Of a stretch of DNA of 64,000 bases, positions 38,735-49,802 are shown one piece after another. The stretch covers positions 8,184,001 to 8,248,000 of the forward strand of contig NC_061458.1 in NCBI RefSeq assembly GCF_022581195.2, written 5' to 3'. This DNA comes from Helicoverpa zea (Eukaryota > Arthropoda > Insecta > Lepidoptera > Noctuidae). Numbering within the stretch: position 1 is the first letter of the stretch; each line of letters begins with the position of its first letter. The position numbers and the translations under genes are program-made. The notes beneath the pieces are model-generated. The model was not told the DNA's origin. It saw only the letters and a program-made list of their open reading frames with translations, and ran no database searches.

Positions 38735-39392
38735 ATCCCACCAAAAACATTAAATGTAAAAAAAGCCAATCCTCTACGCAATTCCTCCACCGTAAAAAGT
38801 TTTGAGATCGCATAGAAGCCAAGTCCTGTTCTACTTTATTTGTAATAATAAATCAATATTTTGTGACTATATCAATAGTTTCGTTCACTTTACAATAATA
38901 TTGACTTGGCCATGAGCACAATAAACTACAAATATAATACAGCATATCTTGGAGAGCTGAAAGTCAAACATGAAGTTTAATATCACAGAATTAAATACTT
39001 TTAGTTTATTCAATTGTTACTAAATGACCGACAGTCAGTATCATCCAACATCAATGAACTGCACATTTACTATGGCGCATGTTTAGTCCATGGTGATCTC
39101 AAATTCCAATCAGTCCATAATCAGTCCAATCGTAAAATCATGTCCATATAGAATTTATCAATTCAATGGTATTTACACATTATTACAAGGAGCGACTTTT
39201 AACTTGTGCTCATGGCCAAGACAGTATTATTGTACTGTGAACAAAACTATTGATATAGTCACAAAATATTGATTTATTATTACAAATAAAGTAGAACAGG
39301 ACTTGGCTTCTATGCGATCTCAAAACTTTTTACGGTGGAGGAATTGCGTAGAGGATTGGCTTTTTTTTTACATTTAATGTTTTTGGTGGGAT
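38735..39392. mobile_element. Foldback DNA element, 658 bp
   Basis: Two arms of about 186 bases (38735-38920 and 39205-39392) are inverted copies with few differences. They start atcccaccaaaaacattaaa and include gaattcctccaccgtaaaaa-like and aagccaagtcctgttctac blocks. The centre of about 280 bases is unique and noncoding. CTA flanks both sides (38732-38734, 39393-39395), a possible 3-base duplication. The terminal ATCCCACC is shared with the foldback at 60220-60586. Superfamily unknown. Confidence 0.8.
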
Positions 39393-39984
39393 CTAATTTA
39401 TTTTTTGTAGGTCTCTTTCTTCTCTAAGTATATAACAAATTAAATTAACTTACATGCAACTAACTAAATATATAACAAACTAAATATGTTCACCTAAAAT
39501 AGCACGTAAACAATATTTTTTTTAACCTAAAAAATTTCGAAATTGTCGAATTTTTTAATCGAATATCTTTTAGAATAAAAGAGATTTATTTTAGAGGTAG
39601 ATGACGCTATCACATGAATTATTTGATTTTTTTTTAAGTACTACTTATACTATATAAGCTATGTAACGAAACCATAGCGCGATTTAGACCAGGACAACAC
39701 CATCTATCGAGCGAGCGTGCAGTGTTTATCGCACTGCATTAATATGAAAGATTTTATCATTATGCATTTCATTTAAACCGAGCTTTTTAATTCATATGTT
39801 GTATATTTAATACATAATAACAATATACCATTACGTAACAATAAAACAAATAGTAACATTTTGTACATAAATAAATAACAAAGTTATCAATGCAGTCAAA
39901 ATTCATACACAATGTTCTTGAAAAACCGCAAATATTTTGTTTCCTATTTTTTTTATTAAGTTTTAAGGTTTTTATAATTTTCCC
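39393..39984. other. AT-rich noncoding stretch
   Basis: Nothing supported. Imperfect repeats of acaaactaaatat at 39425-39490. Confidence 0.5.
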
Positions 39985-40325
39985 TTTATATGTAGCTAAT
40001 AACCTATCTTGGTGCCAAATTTGAAGGTTCTAAGTTTGCTAGAAGTACCTTAGACTTTTGATGATCGGTCAGTGAGTGAGTCAGTGACAAAATGGTGTAA
40101 CTTTGATCGCTCATAACTCGTAAACTATTTATTCAAATGTCTTGTAATTTTGAGACTGAGCTTGTTCTAATACTTACTCTTGGTCATCGAAAACCTAAAC
40201 TCCTAGCTTTGTTCACATGGAAGATACATGGGGCTGAAATAGCCGCGAAACGCTTCGAGAAAAGATGGTACGGCCGTGCCCGCTTTGCTCGAGTTTTGGC
40301 TGGGGCACTGCCGTGCCCTCAGAAA
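39985..40325 (+). repeat. Dispersed lepidopteran repeat
   Basis: It runs from tatgtagctaataaccta through gtgccaaatttgaaggttct, tttgatgatcggtcagtgag and gtgcccgctttgctcgagtt to cactgccgtgccctc. I recognise it as a common dispersed repeat in moths; no superfamily can be given. The open frame inside it (40137-40361) is therefore not a gene. Confidence 0.55.
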
Positions 40326-41524
40326 CGATCTGAAATTAATATTTTGGCCACACATTGCTAAGATACCAATAAAAATCGGCCATTTGAAGCAGATGACTTG
40401 ACGCTTGGTCCATAAAATGGACCTAAGGAAGTTTTATGACTGTATTCTGTAATTGATTTCGCTTGAACTTATTGTTGTTAAGACCTGATATACTGCGTGA
40501 TACTAATAAAATTATGTGTAATTGTGATACAAAAATGCGACGATCTAGTCTTCAAAATGGCGTCTTCGAGTGCACTACAACAGAACTTCATATTACCAAA
40601 AATCTCATTAAAATTATTCTCCAGTTTCGCCTGTCGTATCTGTAAAGAGGCTTTTTCTTATTACTGTCTCATCTTCTCAAATAAGAAATGCTATGTCATG
40701 TTGTCATTGGAATAAGCACGGATGAAGGAAAGATAGCGGAGATGTTATAGGGAAGGTAGATCAGACGCCCTCTTGTAGGTCAAGTAACGTAAGGTAGGCG
40801 TGATCAGTTACTTGTCAAATCAACACCAATCTGTCAAAGATTGGTCGTGATTGATTGGTGATTTTATTCTGAAAATAGGGTGGGTTCTATAGAAGACGTA
40901 AAAAGGTGGAACTAGTAACGTTCCTCGTATCCCGAACACCAGCATTTTGGCAAGCTACTCTCCTAGGAGATTTTGCGTTATGATGACATCTCTGCTGATC
41001 ATTTTGTTCTCCATGAGAATAAGCGACGAGTTAAGTAGGTCAGACGCTACCTAAATTCTGTAACTACATTATGTGACCAATATTGTGTCGTGCTTATACG
41101 CGCTACGAGCCTTTGGTATTAGGAACTACGGCTAAACACAATCCTGTTTATGTAAGCTAGTGTAGAACGTACCTAAATTGAAAGGTCATTGACCTCTTCC
41201 CCATCCAATCTGAGTTTTATCTTGTTTTCATATCGGATCTTGTTAAGATGAGAGTGTAAACTATCCTTTAAAAGTTCGCATATTTAACATGGTGTAATTA
41301 CGTAGCTTATGTCACAAAGTAAATTATTCCGAGAAGGCTGTAAATTCCTAGAACTAAACGTTTGAAGTAAAGTGCTCTCTTAAGATGTTAGTTAGTAAAT
41401 ATGTTAGAGAATCTCTTGTTCATTTACTTGCCTATCATAAAAATAAACTTTGCTAAAGATGCGAAGTAAATACTAGCTAGTGGGTTAGAAACATTCATGG
41501 AAGAACTCGTGGCTGTGTCAAAGT
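40326..41524. other. Noncoding stretch
   Basis: No supported gene or repeat. The two overlapping frames at 40463-40715 show no domain. Confidence 0.45.
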
Positions 41525-41625
41525 CGTACGGATTGATCAATAGTAACGTTAAGCAACGCTTGGTGCGGTCGGTCCGTGGATGGGTAACCATGACGAGTTC
41601 TTCCGTGTTTCAGAAGGTTTGACTT
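41525..41625 (+). repeat. 5S-rRNA-like SINE head fragment
   Basis: The run gattgatcaatagtaacgtt-aagcaac-gcttggtgcgg, then tcggtccgtggatgggtaacc, resembles the central part of 5S rRNA (GATCA...GTTAAGCAAC...GGGCG...AGATGGGTGACC), including the internal control region. It continues into gagttcttccgtgtttcaga, the usual following part of a lepidopteran SINE. It is too short and diverged to be a 5S gene, so a 5S-derived SINE (SINE3 type) is inferred. Confidence 0.5.
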
Positions 41626-44019
41626 ACTGGAAAGCGAACTGGAAGCGGTCCTTTACATTAATGGGAAAAGGCTAGGCATACAATGGGTTACAAACATTTA
41701 TAGTAAGCACATTTTAGAGAAAAACTCAAAGCCAAACTAGGCTTAGCGTTAAATTCATTGCTAGAAGCAGATTCAATCAATAGTGCTGTCTACATTGCAC
41801 TACTGGAATTCGTTCGTTACTTTTACCCCAAGTGTACAATCGTACCTATGAGTTGAACCTAGCATTGCTGTAAGTCCTGTGATTCCCAGTGGAAAAACTA
41901 TGGGAATCCAATTCAGTCTTATGAAACTTACATTTCCTTCAATCCCATAGGAGTAATGTGGCCGCCTTGGTTCCAACGTTCAGTATTTTAAAAGAAGGTT
42001 TCCAGTGTTTGAACGTTTTCAACTTGTTATTAGACCTTTACTTTTAAGCTTTACGCTTACTTTAGTTTGACTTTTAAAAAACAGAGTTGTCCAGTTAGCG
42101 GAAAATAAGGTAATTTTACAATGGCGTGCCGTCCTTCTCCGTGTGAGAGGAGGCCCTTGCTCAGCAGGGGGACGATAAAAAAAAGGCTGTAACAGTGCTG
42201 TCAATTATAGTTATTTAAGTACAAAAAAATGCTTCGACTGTTCCATTGAGCTGTATTAAACTTAAGTTAATGGCGTTTAAAATACGACTATAACTAACTC
42301 ACCATTGCTACCAAAACGAGAACAAAATAATATAAACTCTTTGAACTACTCAGATTTCAAATTAATAAAATATACTTACACTTAGTAGGGCAATCATAGC
42401 ACAATCCGGGCTCCTTAGATTAAACTCACTGGCACACGAAGCGCCGTCCAGCTAAGTATTATCTTTATATTCACCTTTTTCTTCTTGCTGAGTAAGCTGC
42501 AATTAAACATTTAATTAAAAGTGCACGTTCTCTGTGTTTTTTATATAGAGGAATGAAATTCACGAGGTGTTGTTTTAGTCAGAGACGCATAATTAGCACA
42601 AAGATGTTTGAAAAATAATAGCTGTTACCCAAATACAACATTATTATCTGTTATGATTACCTACTAAACATAGATAGAAGAAAATCACTCAAATACAAAC
42701 AGTCTGTTTATCCCAAATTAAATAAGTATTTATGTCGCTATAGAGTTCGAAGTCCCTAGTAACTATTTACTTTCGTATGTAAATAAATCATAATAAAGTC
42801 AAATCTAACGTTTTCATTTTACCCATATTTAGATATCCAAGCAAAGGCAATATTGACATGATTCCATTTTAGAAGTTAACGAAAAATGATACATAAAACT
42901 TTATTTACAGTGTCAATCAAAAAATCTTTGGCATTCATGTGAACCGTGTAATGCATATCTGAAATATTCTTTGTTATGTATTTACATGGGTCTAGCGGAC
43001 CCTTGTCACGAGAAGCCAGGTCGACATCACCCACGCAATACCAACATTCAGAAAAATGTTACTTGACCTTCACAATATAAAGACGCCTTCGAAGTATCAA
43101 GTTTTTGACAACATTTTCTTAATAAAAAATACAATACTTGCTGTCCCAACCTAAGCCTTCCGCAGTTATGAATTTATCTGGCAGATGTAAACAACAATAT
43201 TTAGACCGCTTTGCGCTATGAATTATCTAAACTGGGCTATATTTTTGCTGCGAGGAAGCTTTTGGTCGAGAAAAATATGGTCTGCGTGGGGCGGATTAGA
43301 GTTGTGTCACTGAGTCTAATTTAATTTAAAGTGACTTCATCTCGAATATATTGAATAATTTTCATTTAATTTCAGCTTTTTTCTATTTTTAACCTTCAAT
43401 ATAATAGACCTAATCTATTTTGGTATTAACAAGGAATAATTTGATGTTTATCGTTTCTTGTTTAATGAAAAATATTTTGCCATTTTTAATCACAAACCTT
43501 AAATACGACATTCAGTGACTTTATCAACAGTGACTACCAAACTACATAAGTTTGCGAACACTTCTGGTAACAAAAACTCGTTGCTTTTGTTTATGTAAAC
43601 TAATAATAGTTTAATTTTCTTGCCAAGAGTCCGAATTCGCCACAGAGCTTACGAGGTCGACAGCTTGTAACATTCTAAATATTAAACTGCACTCTCGAAA
43701 TGGCAATTTCTTCGCGAAGTATCTCAACTTCAACTTAATTTAAATTTATAGTTCGTTGGTGTGAACTACAGTTTCTAGTTTCAATCTTTTATGTTTAGAA
43801 TTTTGCGGTTAAAAGATTTTACAGCGTTAAAATGAACAAAACAACACCAACATCGCATTTTAAGTGCAAAATAACAATACTCTACGCTCATGTTAAGATC
43901 TATATAAACATGTCGTTAATTGACACTGTAAGATTCAGTTGAAAGTTAAGTAATCGTAACATTTAAGTTAATGAGAAAACTTCCAAACCTAAAAATACAG
44001 TTAGAAAACTAGATCAGAA
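41626..44019. other. Noncoding stretch up to the gap
   Basis: At 42119-42172 a minus-strand fragment (ctgctgagcaagggcctcct ctcacacggagaag) belongs to the LINE-derived repeat seen at 55319 and 62065. Otherwise nothing is supported. No exon of the SPH genes was found here. Confidence 0.5.
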
Positions 44020-44117
44020 NNNNNNNNNNNNNNNNNNNNNNNNNNNNNNNNNNNNNNNNNNNNNNNNNNNNNNNNNNNNNNNNNNNNNNNNNNNNNNNNN
44101 NNNNNNNNNNNNNNNNN
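44020..44117. other. Assembly gap (98 N)
   Basis: Run of undetermined bases. It lies exactly where the tandem array of SPH genes breaks off on the left. Confidence 0.99.
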
Positions 44118-44350
44118 AGAATTTAACTGCAATGTAAGTTTTTCCTCCTGCATTGATTAAACACAGTAATTCGTTAGTTTTACCTAGCCTCAATATTTTC
44201 TTAAGACGAAGTACCGTAGTAATAAATTGTTACTAATCCATATTAGTGATATATTCATAGTTACGTTAATATAGACTTACTTATAAAAACAAGTTTTCCT
44301 TTCACGATAGTACCAAAGTATCACAAGATCTGAATAATTTTGTAATCTAG
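44118..44350 (-). repeat. 5' flank of a missing SPH gene copy
   Basis: The sequence (ttaactgcaatgtaagtttt, attgattaaacacagtaatt, agcctcaatattttcttaag, tcctttcacgatagtacc) matches the 5' flank of SPH-A at 49575-49800 and, over its left part, that of SPH-B at 55050-55170. Its own gene would lie to its left but is absent: only the gap and unrelated sequence follow. At its right end it joins the 3' flank of SPH-A without the LINE present between A and B. Confidence 0.8.
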
Positions 44351-44639
44351 AGAAGCCTACCTTGCCTGATACTAATTTTAGAAGTATGTTGGATCTACCC
44401 TTTGCTAGAGCCAAAGAACAGCAGTTTATGAATCCCCGCCTGTCTGTGCCGTTGTAGGCAAAAATACCGGATTCTCAGCACCTCTGTGGGTGCTCTAGTA
44501 AACTCATAAGCTCGTGGTTATATGCAATGGTCCAAAATAAAAAAGAAAAAGCTTTCAAAATCTAAATACTTAAAAAAATAAATAACCTCCTCCTTTTGGG
44601 GAAGTCCGTTAAAAAAAACATAATTGCTTTCAAATAACA

Positions 44640-44645
44640 TTTATT
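44640..44645 (-). terminator. Polyadenylation signal of SPH-A
   Basis: AATAAA on the minus strand, 75 bases after the stop codon. The same site follows SPH-B at 51896-51901 in matching context. Confidence 0.7.
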
Positions 44646-44719
44646 GAAGATGAAATAAATTATAGTGGGATATTAACATAAAAAAATAATTCTTCCTCCT
44701 TAGCTACTTTTAGAAGCTT

Positions 44720-47700
44720 CTAGGTTATGATTTTAGAAGCTATGACTACGAACGTAGTTAACAAAGCTATTCCAGGTTGCATGATTGAGGGTGCACCGTT
44801 CATGACTCGGTTAATCCATGGGATGTACGTGGACACCTTAGTGTAAACCTCAGGAAAAGCTCTAACAGAACAGTCTTGGGTCTTGACAGCAATGCCCGTA
44901 AGGCTATCATGGCAGACCAAGGGGTTGCCAATATCGCCCTGGAACAATAAAACAGTCATTCATTAGTATTTAATTTCCTGATAATAATGTTGTGTTGTAG
45001 TAAGTCGCTGCTTGCTTTCGGAAGAATCTGAAAGACATGTGGACTCTGTGATGGTACCATGTCAAATGCACTTTTACAGATGCCGATATGATATAATTCA
45101 TCTTATCAACTTTATATCTTCAATTTTATTGCTTGCAACTAATGCTATATTTGATTAGTAATATCTATCAATATCTATAAGGTTTTGATACCATTATTAT
45201 TAAAACTATTGCTAGATTAATATATTTTACGTACAGTGCACCCAACTGCTACTGTTTTATCGGCGTACGCGCAGATTACACCGGGGAATATAACAACTTG
45301 CGGAGCAAGAGCACCGTACGCAATCGCACAAGCAAGCCAATCAAAAATTGTATGGATTGAGTATATTAATTCCGCACTTTCCTGAAACAAAAAAAATATA
45401 TAAAGAATATACAATTCAAAGTACATAGCAATATGTAATATAACTAATAGCTGTTGATATTAATGTGAGTTATGTGTTAAATACATAAATTAATGATGCT
45501 TTATAACCATAATCCATTTACAGATGTTCAGCTGGTAGCTGGTGTCCATCTATCTACAGTTACATAAAGCAAGCAGTCTGGTAGAACTGCATCGGCTATT
45601 AGCTTTCTTGGTCTACCTGTATGATAACTTACAGTGGCTGATGAGTTTCGACTTCCCCAACCCGATAGAGTACAGACTCCGTATTCTTGAGGACTAACTT
45701 CTCTTTCAGATAGAGGAACTGGTTTCACCACGTTGTTTGGGAATGGAACGGTAAGCTGAAACAGATGTTCATATTTATTATTGAGATCCAAGATTCAAGG
45801 ATGTAAAATGTATTTTGCCAATTCATATTATACACTTTAATCAGATAGCTTAGCCTGTGGTTATGTAACCGCTGTCCGTTATCCATAGCCAAATCGTAGA
45901 AACGTGAATCATGAATAAGGAAACATTGGTATGAAATCTAGCCTGACAATACACTAGCAAACAGATTACTCACGGTTATAACAGCGATATCATCAGCAAA
46001 CGGTCGGCTTGTCAAGTATGAGGGGTGAACTGTGATGTTTGCGATACTCCGAACGTGATCTTCAGATGTGTCGTTAGTAAGCAACACTGAACCAGCGAAC
46101 ACACGGAATTCAGCCACGTTGATAGGTGTGAATGCCCTGAAAAAACGTAAATATATTAAAGCATGTGAATGGAATTCTTATAAGTGATTTTCAAGCAGTG
46201 CTTAGTAAATGCTGGACCCAGTTAAGACTGGAAGCTGACCCCAACATGATTTAGGAAGAGGGTAGGCTGAGTGAGAGATTGAGATTGCGTTATAGTTCTA
46301 TTTGCTACTGGTTACGATTCTAAGGGCTGATTTTTCAATCATCAGTTAACTTCTATCTGAGGAATAAATATGGCGGTTTGACATATTTTCCATACTAATG
46401 CTGTCAAAACGTTAAAAATATTCCTCAGATAGAAGTTATCTGGCGATTGAAAAATCAGCCCTAACACGATTATCCATTCAGAGGTGACACAAGATAACGA
46501 ATTTCCTTTAAACCATGTTTAAATATTTACCCATTGTTATAATTGAAGGTGCACGATGCAGCTGTCAATGCATGCTGGTATGAGATCAGAGCCCCTCCAC
46601 ATCTGTGTCCTCGTCTATAATCTTGTATTTTGCTTAATTCTTGCAGTGAAATCTGAAATAATTTAATGTTATTGAAGCGAATTGTGAGAAAGAAATACAA
46701 ACAATTATCATCCTCTTTACCCACGACGGAACGGAGCAGGTATATGCGTTTAGGGTGAGAGATGTGCGTTTATGTGTGCGTTTCTGGAAATTAATGTCCC
46801 CACCTATCTTCTTAACTATTGTTCTGATTTTGATGCGGCTTTCAATACCGTATTTCTGTGCGATGAGTTCATGTTCTTAGACAGGTGTAATGGCTGTAAC
46901 TCACTAGGGAGCGCCACAATACTAGCGCAAAACAGCAAAGTAATATAGCAATAACGGGTTTGTGTTCGATGAGTTCATGTTTTTAGATAGCCATGGCGGC
47001 TATAACTCACTAGGGGGCGACACAATATTAGTGCAAAGCAATGTAGAAATATAATCAAAAGACCGATTACAATTCTGTTCTCATCAGCAATGTCTACATA
47101 CTTAACGCATGTTCTCAAATAATAAAAATTACGTCTGCAACTCACTAGAGGGCGTTACAATATTAGTGGAAAATAATATTGCAATGAAATTTTGTACTTA
47201 TTCTATTTACTTACATTCAATAAAATCTGTACATTATATTTTAAAATAAACAAAATCTATATTTACATAAAAAATATAACTTAAAACTTTATTTACACAG
47301 ATATTTACAATACATATTTACAATAAAAATCAAAAACTATCCTAGCAAAACAAACAACTAAAAAGCGTCAAAAAATTCGTCCCCATCGCTGTCAACTGGG
47401 AGCGTGCCCAAGAGGCTGGCAGCATTACCTCGTTGGATCGCCATGCTGATTCTTTGTCCGAGGTAATAGCCAGCCTTCTGGTCACGAGAAGCGTCAACCA
47501 GCCGCCTTGATAGATCTTTAAATAGAATGTGGGCATTCGGACCCCACGACCCGAGGGTTTCAACCCCAAACGGTTCGAAAATATAGTTTCCGACAAGGCC
47601 ACTATATTTCCGCCGCTTGAGGTTCTCCGCAGCCGCAGCGGCAGCAGCAGCACAGCACGCAGAACTTGGAAGGTGTGATGGCGCAAGAGTATCGACACAG

Positions 47701-49384
47701 GTTGCGTCCCATACTAAAGGCCTACCCATCTTCCAAGGGAATAACGACATGCCGTCTGGTCTCTTACCGTCGTCGCGTGCCAGGCCGTTTGGTTCTAATA
47801 CAGCTGGTACCCCGACGGCAACAAGAGCCCGACGTATAATGTCATTGATGTTTGCATGCCGGGCAATACGGCCCGCACTGCGGCTGCACGACAGGCCGTG
47901 GTGTCCGAGGCTGGTGACAGCCTCACCACAGTGGCAGCGATGAGGGGAGCAGCACGGTGCTCCTATACGTAAGCAAGTAGCGAGGCGGAAAGTTGTATCG
48001 TCAAACATGGTGCCAATATTTGACGACGGTAGTGCCTGAAGCCAAAGCCCCGACTCCCATCTACCCACAGCCAGTAGGCGCGCTCGCTCAGCAGGAGTAA
48101 TTGCCGTTTCTATCAAACTATTCCGGGTTACTCTGCAGAGCGGCTCATCCCACTGTCTTTGGGAAGACGGGTTGCTGGGTAAATTTTCATTCAGGCAAGT
48201 AATTTTCCATGCATCCATAGCCTCGGCTAAATACGGCACCTCGAAATCAGCCAGTGTTGGAGTAAGAATATTCCTGGTTAATTTCTCAGTGCCGTGAACC
48301 GAGGATATGAATGCCGGTAAACTAATACTGGTAATTTTGCGGTATACTTAAAATAATAATATTGCAATAATATTATAACGAATTGTCCGATTTCAATGCG
48401 GTTTTCAGCGATGGGTTCGTAGTTGCATGGTTTAAGATAAGTCTTACGATAATATTAGTGTGAAACGATTATATTGCAATATTATTAAAACTAAAACGAA
48501 TAATAAAAAATATTATTATTACATCTAAGTATATCTTCGAGAAACAAACACGTTCGGAAAAGCTGTAAACATCGATATTCATTGTTTAAGTAGTTAAGTA
48601 TATCTATTACCGATTTCTCGAGATATCAACTCTTTAAGAGAGTATTTTTTCGTCTATTATAATATGTAGTTACATAATAATTTGGTTAAGTCGCGGTTTT
48701 TGAGTTATTTTATTATTTTTCAATAAGATTTTTACCGTCGTGAGATTTTTTAAAATTATTAATTTTGCTTATTGAATAATTATTAAGTATTTCAATTATC
48801 AATACATATTCGTTATATCGATGCCGATCAATTCACTTTACCTCCTAAAGTAAAAACTTACCATATATTTGAACTCGCCCTCTGGTGAAACAAATCCACC
48901 TACGATTCGGTTTGAATCAACGGCATTTGAAGAGACTGCAACTATCACTGAAAATAACATTTGTTGTAAATATATCTTTCGTTATTATGGCCATAAAATA
49001 ATGTGTATATTTATTACGTTTAAACATTGAAAAGGTTAAAAAGGTTATGGAAAAATCCAGCAGTAAAAGTTCACTAAATTCATAAAGTTGTTAAATCACA
49101 TGGCGACAACCTCATAAGTCGAGAACTTCATTTGTTTCTCTTTCTCAGCTTTCAAGAGGTTCTCGTCATGCGGAACGGCGACATCGACCATCATCGCGCG
49201 GCGCGCTAGTTGATCTATCACCATTAGAGGTATATCAGGCTTATTGGCTACAATAGTTCTAGGTCAGTGATGAAAGATCAATACCAATACAACGTGACAT
49301 GGTTATTTTCGAGAATTTACTATTATTATCATATAAGTACTTACCACTGAGTGCAATTGCATATACAATCAGAAAGGAACCCAT
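44720..49384 (-). CDS. SPH-A: inactive S1 serine protease homolog with hydrophobic tail
   Basis: Seven exons, 299 codons: 49384-49345, 48947-48862, 46652-46531, 46136-45974, 45755-45633, 45381-45235, 44938-44720; all introns GT-AG, phases 1,0,2,0,0,0. Residues 1-20 are a signal peptide (MGSFLIVYAIALS); activation site NR|IVGG at 27-31. The S1 fold is clear: HRCGGALISYQHALTAASC, DDIAVIT, LSGWGSRN, GDIGNPLVC. In active enzymes His, Asp and Ser form the triad. Here His is Ser75 and Ser is Ile230; only Asp132 remains, so no proteolysis is expected. Cysteines for the four core disulfides (42-58, 136-201, 168-182, 191-220 in chymotrypsin numbering) are kept. The end NGAPSIMQPG plus IALLTTFVVIA resembles a GPI-anchor signal, so the protein may sit on the outer cell surface; a plain membrane anchor is the alternative. 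Likely role: binding or regulating, inferred. Confidence 0.88.
46324..46461. mobile_element. MITE in SPH-A intron 3, 138 bp
   Basis: The ends gggctgatttttcaatc and gattgaaaaatcagccc are inverted copies, and the inner bases ttctatctgagg also pair with cctcagatagaa. TAA flanks both sides (46321-46323, 46462-46464). A 138-base copy is at 62887-63024 with TTA flanks. The TWA duplication points to PIF/Harbinger. The matching intron of SPH-B lacks it. Confidence 0.9.
46716..48775 (-). mobile_element. About 2 kb insert in SPH-A intron 2
   Basis: SPH-B has only 152 bases in this intron and its sequence aligns with SPH-A on both sides of this block (caaacaattatc on the left, gcatttcaattat...cgttatatcgatgcc on the right). 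The block carries a 293-codon frame (47358-48239) and, at 46850-47180, three diverged tandem units around aactcactagggRgcg. Borders are within about 20 bases. It is either an insertion in A or a loss in B; the ORF favours insertion. Confidence 0.7.
47358..48239 (-). CDS. Mobile-element ORF with nuclease-like motif
   Basis: An uninterrupted frame of 293 codons inside SPH-A intron 2, same strand as the gene. It has a possible zinc-binding cluster (CCSPHRCHC...GHHGLSC) near residue 95-117, then RHANINDIIRRAL, KRPDGMSLFPW and GRPLVWDATCVDTLAPSHL at about 155-195, followed by an alanine run and a basic stretch. The D...W/D-A-T-C-V-D arrangement after RPDG looks like a PD-(D/E)XK nuclease core, as in restriction-like endonucleases of some LINEs. 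I know this protein type as a repetitive arthropod family next to reverse transcriptases, so it is probably the C-terminal part of such an element. No RT motifs lie upstream. The ATG at 48239 may be internal, and the true start is uncertain. Confidence 0.55.
   Translation of the reverse strand: MPYLAEAMDAWKITCLNENLPSNPSSQRQWDEPLCRVTRNSLIETAITPAERARLLAVGRWESGLWLQALPSSNIGTMFDDTTFRLATCLRIGAPCCSPHRCHCGEAVTSLGHHGLSCSRSAGRIARHANINDIIRRALVAVGVPAVLEPNGLARDDGKRPDGMSLFPWKMGRPLVWDATCVDTLAPSHLPSSACCAAAAAAAAENLKRRKYSGLVGNYIFEPFGVETLGSWGPNAHILFKDLSRRLVDASRDQKAGYYLGQRISMAIQRGNAASLLGTLPVDSDGDEFFDAF
49085..49260 (-). pseudogene. LINE nuclease-domain fossil in SPH-A intron 1
   Basis: On the minus strand it reads TIVANKPDIPLMVIDQ, then RAMMVDVAVPHDENLLKAEK and EKQMKF. 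This is the NRPDI...IDVAVP-x-D core of the restriction-like endonuclease at the C-terminus of certain LINE proteins. It is only about 55 codons long. A diverged copy lies at the same place in SPH-B (54580-54725), so it predates the A/B duplication. Confidence 0.7.
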
Positions 49385-49489
49385 TTCTTGACCACAATCA
49401 CCAACTTAACTAGATAACCAAAAAAAAAAATTTACTATCGCACATTGCAATATTTGATAAAATTATGTTCTTTTTCTTCGTATTGTTAT

Positions 49490-49520
49490 TATATATACAA
49501 ATTTTAATCTTATCTGACAA
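49490..49520 (-). promoter_or_regulatory. SPH-A promoter: GATA site and TATA box
   Basis: On the minus strand cagataagatt (49506-49516) precedes gtatatat (49491-49498) by 7 bases. The start codon is about 107 bases further on, leaving a leader of some 75-80 bases. The same pair is upstream of SPH-B and SPH-C. Confidence 0.65.
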
Positions 49521-49802
49521 AAAAGGGATAATGATATATTCTTAGTAGATAAAAAAGGTAAAGTCCCAATATTTTAACTGCAATTAAAGTTTATCCTCCT
49601 GTATTGATTAGAAACAGTAATTCGTAAGTTTTGACCTAGCCTCAATATTTTCTTAAGACGAAGTTCTAAATACCAGCATAATAAATTGTTACAAATCCAT
49701 ATTAGCGACATACTTATTCATAGTTAAGTTAATATAGACTTAAATATAAAAACATGTTTTCCTTTCACAATAGTACCTACCAAAGAATCACAAGATGTGA
49801 AT

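Noticed and set aside
40137..40361. 74-codon frame with basic residues
   Set aside because: It is inside a dispersed repeat; the apparent protein is due to the repeat sequence.
45528..45632. Extension of SPH-A exon 5 through the donor
   Set aside because: The gtaagt donor after AT (GWGSRNSSAT) is in the same place in all three genes, and skipping it would lose the C168-C182 region in exon 6.
47617..47943. Plus-strand 108-codon frame with an alanine run
   Set aside because: It is the antisense of the nuclease-like ORF, whose gcagcagc run gives alanines on both strands.
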